Shown one piece after another: positions 61,454 to 64,000 of a stretch of DNA of 64,000 nucleotides (position 1 is its first letter; each line of letters begins with the position of its first letter). This DNA is from Bradyrhizobium sp. WSM1417 (GTDB lineage: Bacteria; Pseudomonadota; Alphaproteobacteria; Rhizobiales; Xanthobacteraceae): contig NZ_KI911783.1 in assembly GCF_000515415.1 (NCBI RefSeq), positions 7,179,831 to 7,243,830 on the forward strand, in the 5' to 3' direction. A model generated the notes under the pieces. That model was not told where the DNA came from, ran no database searches, and saw only the letters and a list, made by a program, of their open reading frames with translations. The position numbers were made by a program, and so were the translations under genes.

Positions 61454-62779
61454 TTGAACGCTCTTCGGCAACTTGAGTGGGCGCTGCTGGAGCTTCAGCA
61501 GAGCACTCCCCTGGCAAGCGTCAGCGGCGCGATCTCCGAGATCGCGTCGACGCATTTCCGTGTCTCCGGCCTGTCGCGCTTCGTCAGGCTCGGCGAACTG
61601 ATCGGCGTCAACTCCGGCGGCAAGCCCCAGATCGGCGAGGTGGTGCGGATCGACAGCGAGGGCATCATCGCCAAGCCGTTCGACCGGCAGTTCGCCGGCG
61701 GCCTCGGCTCGGTCGCCTACCGGATGCCGCCCCTGTCCTTCGCGCCAGATCCGAGCTGGAAGGGCCGCGTCATCAACGCGCTGGGGGCGCCGCTGGACGG
61801 ACAGGGCCCTCTCACCCCCGGGTCGCGTCCGGTCTCAGCCGAGGCGGAGGCGCCTTCTGCCATGAAACGCGCGCGGGTCCACAAGCCGCTGCGTACCGGC
61901 GTACGCGTCATCGACCTGTTCGCCCCGATCTGTGCCGGCCAGCGCGTCGGCATCTTTGCCGGGTCTGGCGTCGGTAAATCGACGCTGCTTGCGATGCTCG
62001 CCCGCAGTCAAGGCTTTGACACCGTCGTGCTGGCCCTGGTCGGCGAGCGCGGCCGCGAGGTGCGCGAGTTCATCGAGGACGTGCTGGGCGCCGATCGTCA
62101 CCGCGCCGTCACGATCGTGTCGACGGGAGACGAGAGCCCGATGATGCGGCGACTGGCGCCGAAGACGGCCATGGCGGTCGCCGAATATTTCCGCGACCGG
62201 GGCGAATCGGTCCTGCTCATGGTCGATTCGATCACCCGCTTCGCCCACGCCGCCCGCGAAGTCGCGCTCGCCGCCGGTGAACCCGCGGTCGCGCGCGGCT
62301 ACGCACCCACCGTCTTCACCGATCTGCCGCGCCTTCTGGAGCGCGCCGGGCCCGGCGAGGAGGGGTCCGGGACGATCACCGGGATTTTCTCCGTGCTGGT
62401 GGACGGCGACGACCACAACGAGCCGATCGCCGATACCATCCGCAGCACACTCGATGGCCACATCGTGCTCTCCAGGCACATCGCCGACCAGGCGCGTTAC
62501 CCGGCCGTGGACGTTCTGGGTTCGGTCTCGCGCCTCGCCCATAACGTCTGGGACCCTGAAGAGCGCGAATTGGTGAGCAAGCTGCGCGCCATGATCGCGA
62601 AATACGAGGACACGCGCGACCTTCGCCTGATGGGCGGATACCAGGCGGGACGTGATTCGGGTCTCGACCAGGCGGTCGACATGGTCCCGAGAATCTACGG
62701 CGCAATGCGGCAGGACGCCTCGGCTCCGCCAAGCGCCGATCCGTTCCGCGAGCTGCGGGACATGCTCAAGGGCGACTAG
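61454..62779 (+). CDS. fliI: Flagellar export ATPase FliI
   Basis: 441 residues. Walker A is G170-SGVGKST (FAGSGVGKSTLLAMLARSQG), Walker B SVLLMVDSITRFAHAAREVA, and the catalytic GERGREVREFIEDVLG segment is conserved. Homologous to the F1 beta subunit; it delivers substrates to FlhA/FlhB with FliH. The start is a TTG at 61454: the frame is closed by a TGA eight bases or so upstream, and the next ATG is far inside the domain. Confidence 0.95.
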   Translation: MNALRQLEWALLELQQSTPLASVSGAISEIASTHFRVSGLSRFVRLGELIGVNSGGKPQIGEVVRIDSEGIIAKPFDRQFAGGLGSVAYRMPPLSFAPDPSWKGRVINALGAPLDGQGPLTPGSRPVSAEAEAPSAMKRARVHKPLRTGVRVIDLFAPICAGQRVGIFAGSGVGKSTLLAMLARSQGFDTVVLALVGERGREVREFIEDVLGADRHRAVTIVSTGDESPMMRRLAPKTAMAVAEYFRDRGESVLLMVDSITRFAHAAREVALAAGEPAVARGYAPTVFTDLPRLLERAGPGEEGSGTITGIFSVLVDGDDHNEPIADTIRSTLDGHIVLSRHIADQARYPAVDVLGSVSRLAHNVWDPEERELVSKLRAMIAKYEDTRDLRLMGGYQAGRDSGLDQAVDMVPRIYGAMRQDASAPPSADPFRELRDMLKGD

Positions 62780-63632
62780 CAAGTCTCAGATTGAGTCGGC
62801 GCGCGAGACGCCCCGCGATCGCACCTTGCTCGTTGTTTTCGACAGGCGATGGCGCATGCCGCCACGCTCACAGCGCATGCGCCTGCGCCGCCATCTCCCG
62901 GTTTCCGCCGTGATCGCCTCCACCGTTCGGGTGAGGCAGCCGCGCCGAATGCGACTGGACGGCGATTCCTTGATCCGCCCTGGACAACCGCCGCGTGCAA
63001 TTCCTGTGAGTTCCCTCGGACAATTCTTGGCAGAACGCACAAGTTGTGGATGACATGTCGAGGCACATCGTCGTCGTGCACAAGCTTCGATCAACTTGCA
63101 TCAACCACAGCCAACAACAGGCCGTGCAATAAAACCGTCGCATAGTCGCGTGCATGTTGCTCGTGGGACAGGGTATTGCGTTCACCATCATGTGTCCCGA
63201 AGAGCGAGATTGTCTTGAACGTTACATTCGCCTGCGACGACATCCAGTCTCCGCGAGGGTCTCTACTTGATTTTGTTGAGAAGCTCATTCATCGTTTCGT
63301 CGAACATAAGAAACGTCTGCGTGTGACTTGAACCTTAGGGGCTTCGGTTGAACTACTCCGATCCATCGTCTGCTGGCGACGGCTACTCGGGCTCCCGTGC
63401 GACGACGCCGCGAATGGCATACCATCAGCAACACCGCTTCCCGCGCCATAGCTTGCAGTGCCCATCGGTCCAGGTCGGGCGCCGGGCTGTCCGTGCCTTC
63501 ATGCGAGAGAAGAGCACGGTGCATGTGTCGAACATTGCCGGTAGTAAGGCTTCTCGCAAACGGCTCGTGCGCAACGACGGAAGGCGGCTCCGGGGCGCCG
63601 CAGACGTTATTCCCGGGGCAAGGTAGGAATTC
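62780..63632. other. Gene-free region after fliI
   Basis: 853 bases without a recognisable gene, RNA or repeat. Several overlapping small frames on both strands look random. No clear terminator for fliI was found by eye. This is the right boundary of the flagellar island. Confidence 0.5.
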
Positions 63633-64000
63633 ATGCCATTGGCAAGAGAAGCCGTGGAGCTGCTGGTTCAGGCAGCGAGGGCTTGGTATTTCGAAGGCGA
63701 TCAGCATGGGTTGCGCGATCGGGAATGGATGGCGCTGCGCTTTCTCGGCCGCGCCAACAGGTTTTCGCGCACGCCGTCCGCGCTCGCCGGCTTCATCGGC
63801 GCAACCAGGGCAACTGCATCGCAGATCGTGAAGACGCTGGAGAGCAAGAGCTTCCTGGTGCGAAAGCCGTCGCACGAAGACAAGCGTTCTGTCGTGCTGC
63901 ACGTCACGGCGCAGGGCGAGAAGTGCCTGAGCCAGCACGATCCGATCAATCACGTGCTGAACGCGGTCACGGCGCTCGGACCCGATGAGTGCGTCAGGCT
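63633..64000 (+). CDS. MarR-family regulator, paralogue of the gene at 25641 (cut by window edge)
   Basis: The first 122 residues lie in the window: MPLAREAVELLVQAARAWYF, EGDQHGLRDREWMALRFLGR, then the helix-turn-helix TRATASQIVKTLESKSFLVR and the wing SHEDKRSVVLHVTAQGEK. Aligns without gaps for about 100 residues with the regulator at 25641, sharing the blocks GLRDREWMALRFL and RANRFSRTPSALA. The C-terminal portion that carries the cysteines in the first copy is outside the window. AGG and GGA lie just before ATG 63633. Confidence 0.85.
   Translation, partial: MPLAREAVELLVQAARAWYFEGDQHGLRDREWMALRFLGRANRFSRTPSALAGFIGATRATASQIVKTLESKSFLVRKPSHEDKRSVVLHVTAQGEKCLSQHDPINHVLNAVTALGPDECVR

Noticed and set aside
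1..64000. CRISPR arrays, tRNA or rRNA genes, insertion sequences, attachment sites
   Set aside because: None recognised. The repeats seen are short palindromic elements, not spaced arrays, and no transposase or integrase sequence is present.

Overview
The window looks like a chromosomal segment of a Bradyrhizobium-type alphaproteobacterium. The base composition is high in G+C. The flagellar genes follow the rhizobial order, including the rhizobial-type motB, motC and motE products and the flbT and flaF genes. There are also several families of short palindromic repeats of the kind scattered through Bradyrhizobium genomes. A FtcR/Rem/LafR-type regulator together with two tandem flagellins of about 300 residues suggests the inducible lateral flagellum rather than the large-flagellin subpolar one. 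That assignment is inferred from gene content and recalled family knowledge, not from a database search.

Region 1 (1-12.6 kb, mostly minus strand) is a catabolic island. From a divergent LysR regulator at 11666 it runs leftward through a spermidine/putrescine-type ABC importer (ATPase, substrate-binding protein, two permeases), an FAD amine oxidase, a HAD hydrolase, a thiamine-diphosphate (ThDP) enzyme, a DadA-like dehydrogenase, an Asp/Glu-racemase-family protein, a split ThDP decarboxylase (two small subunits) and the start of a short-chain dehydrogenase. A 44-residue carboxy-terminal scrap of an aminotransferase survives in this operon.

Region 2 (12.6-20.7 kb) is a hexuronate/aldonate module: UxuA, an idonate-type dehydrogenase, a three-part TRAP transporter, a GntR regulator and a divergent UxuB-like oxidoreductase. 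A perfect GntR-type operator lies between the regulator and uxuB. Region 3 (20.7-27.3 kb) holds unrelated housekeeping genes: an NTF2-like protein, a HAD phosphatase, an epimerase, a dienelactone hydrolase, an MFS porter, a MarR regulator with a cysteine-rich tail, and a repeat-rich membrane coiled-coil protein.

Region 4 (28-62.8 kb) is an almost complete flagellar cluster. lafR (+) is followed on the minus strand by export, hook, hook-filament-junction, stator-associated, MS-ring, flagellin, rod, P/L-ring, switch and MotA genes. A short plus-strand arm (DUF1217, flgF, fliI) closes it. No chemotaxis genes are visible, and FliM lacks a recognisable CheY-binding motif. The DUF1217 gene is frameshifted. 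Both flagellin genes carry the same structured 5' leader, in which the ribosome-binding site is complementary to an upstream element. A second MarR gene, closely similar to the first, begins just beyond the cluster, so the flagellar island is bracketed by paralogous regulators in the same orientation.
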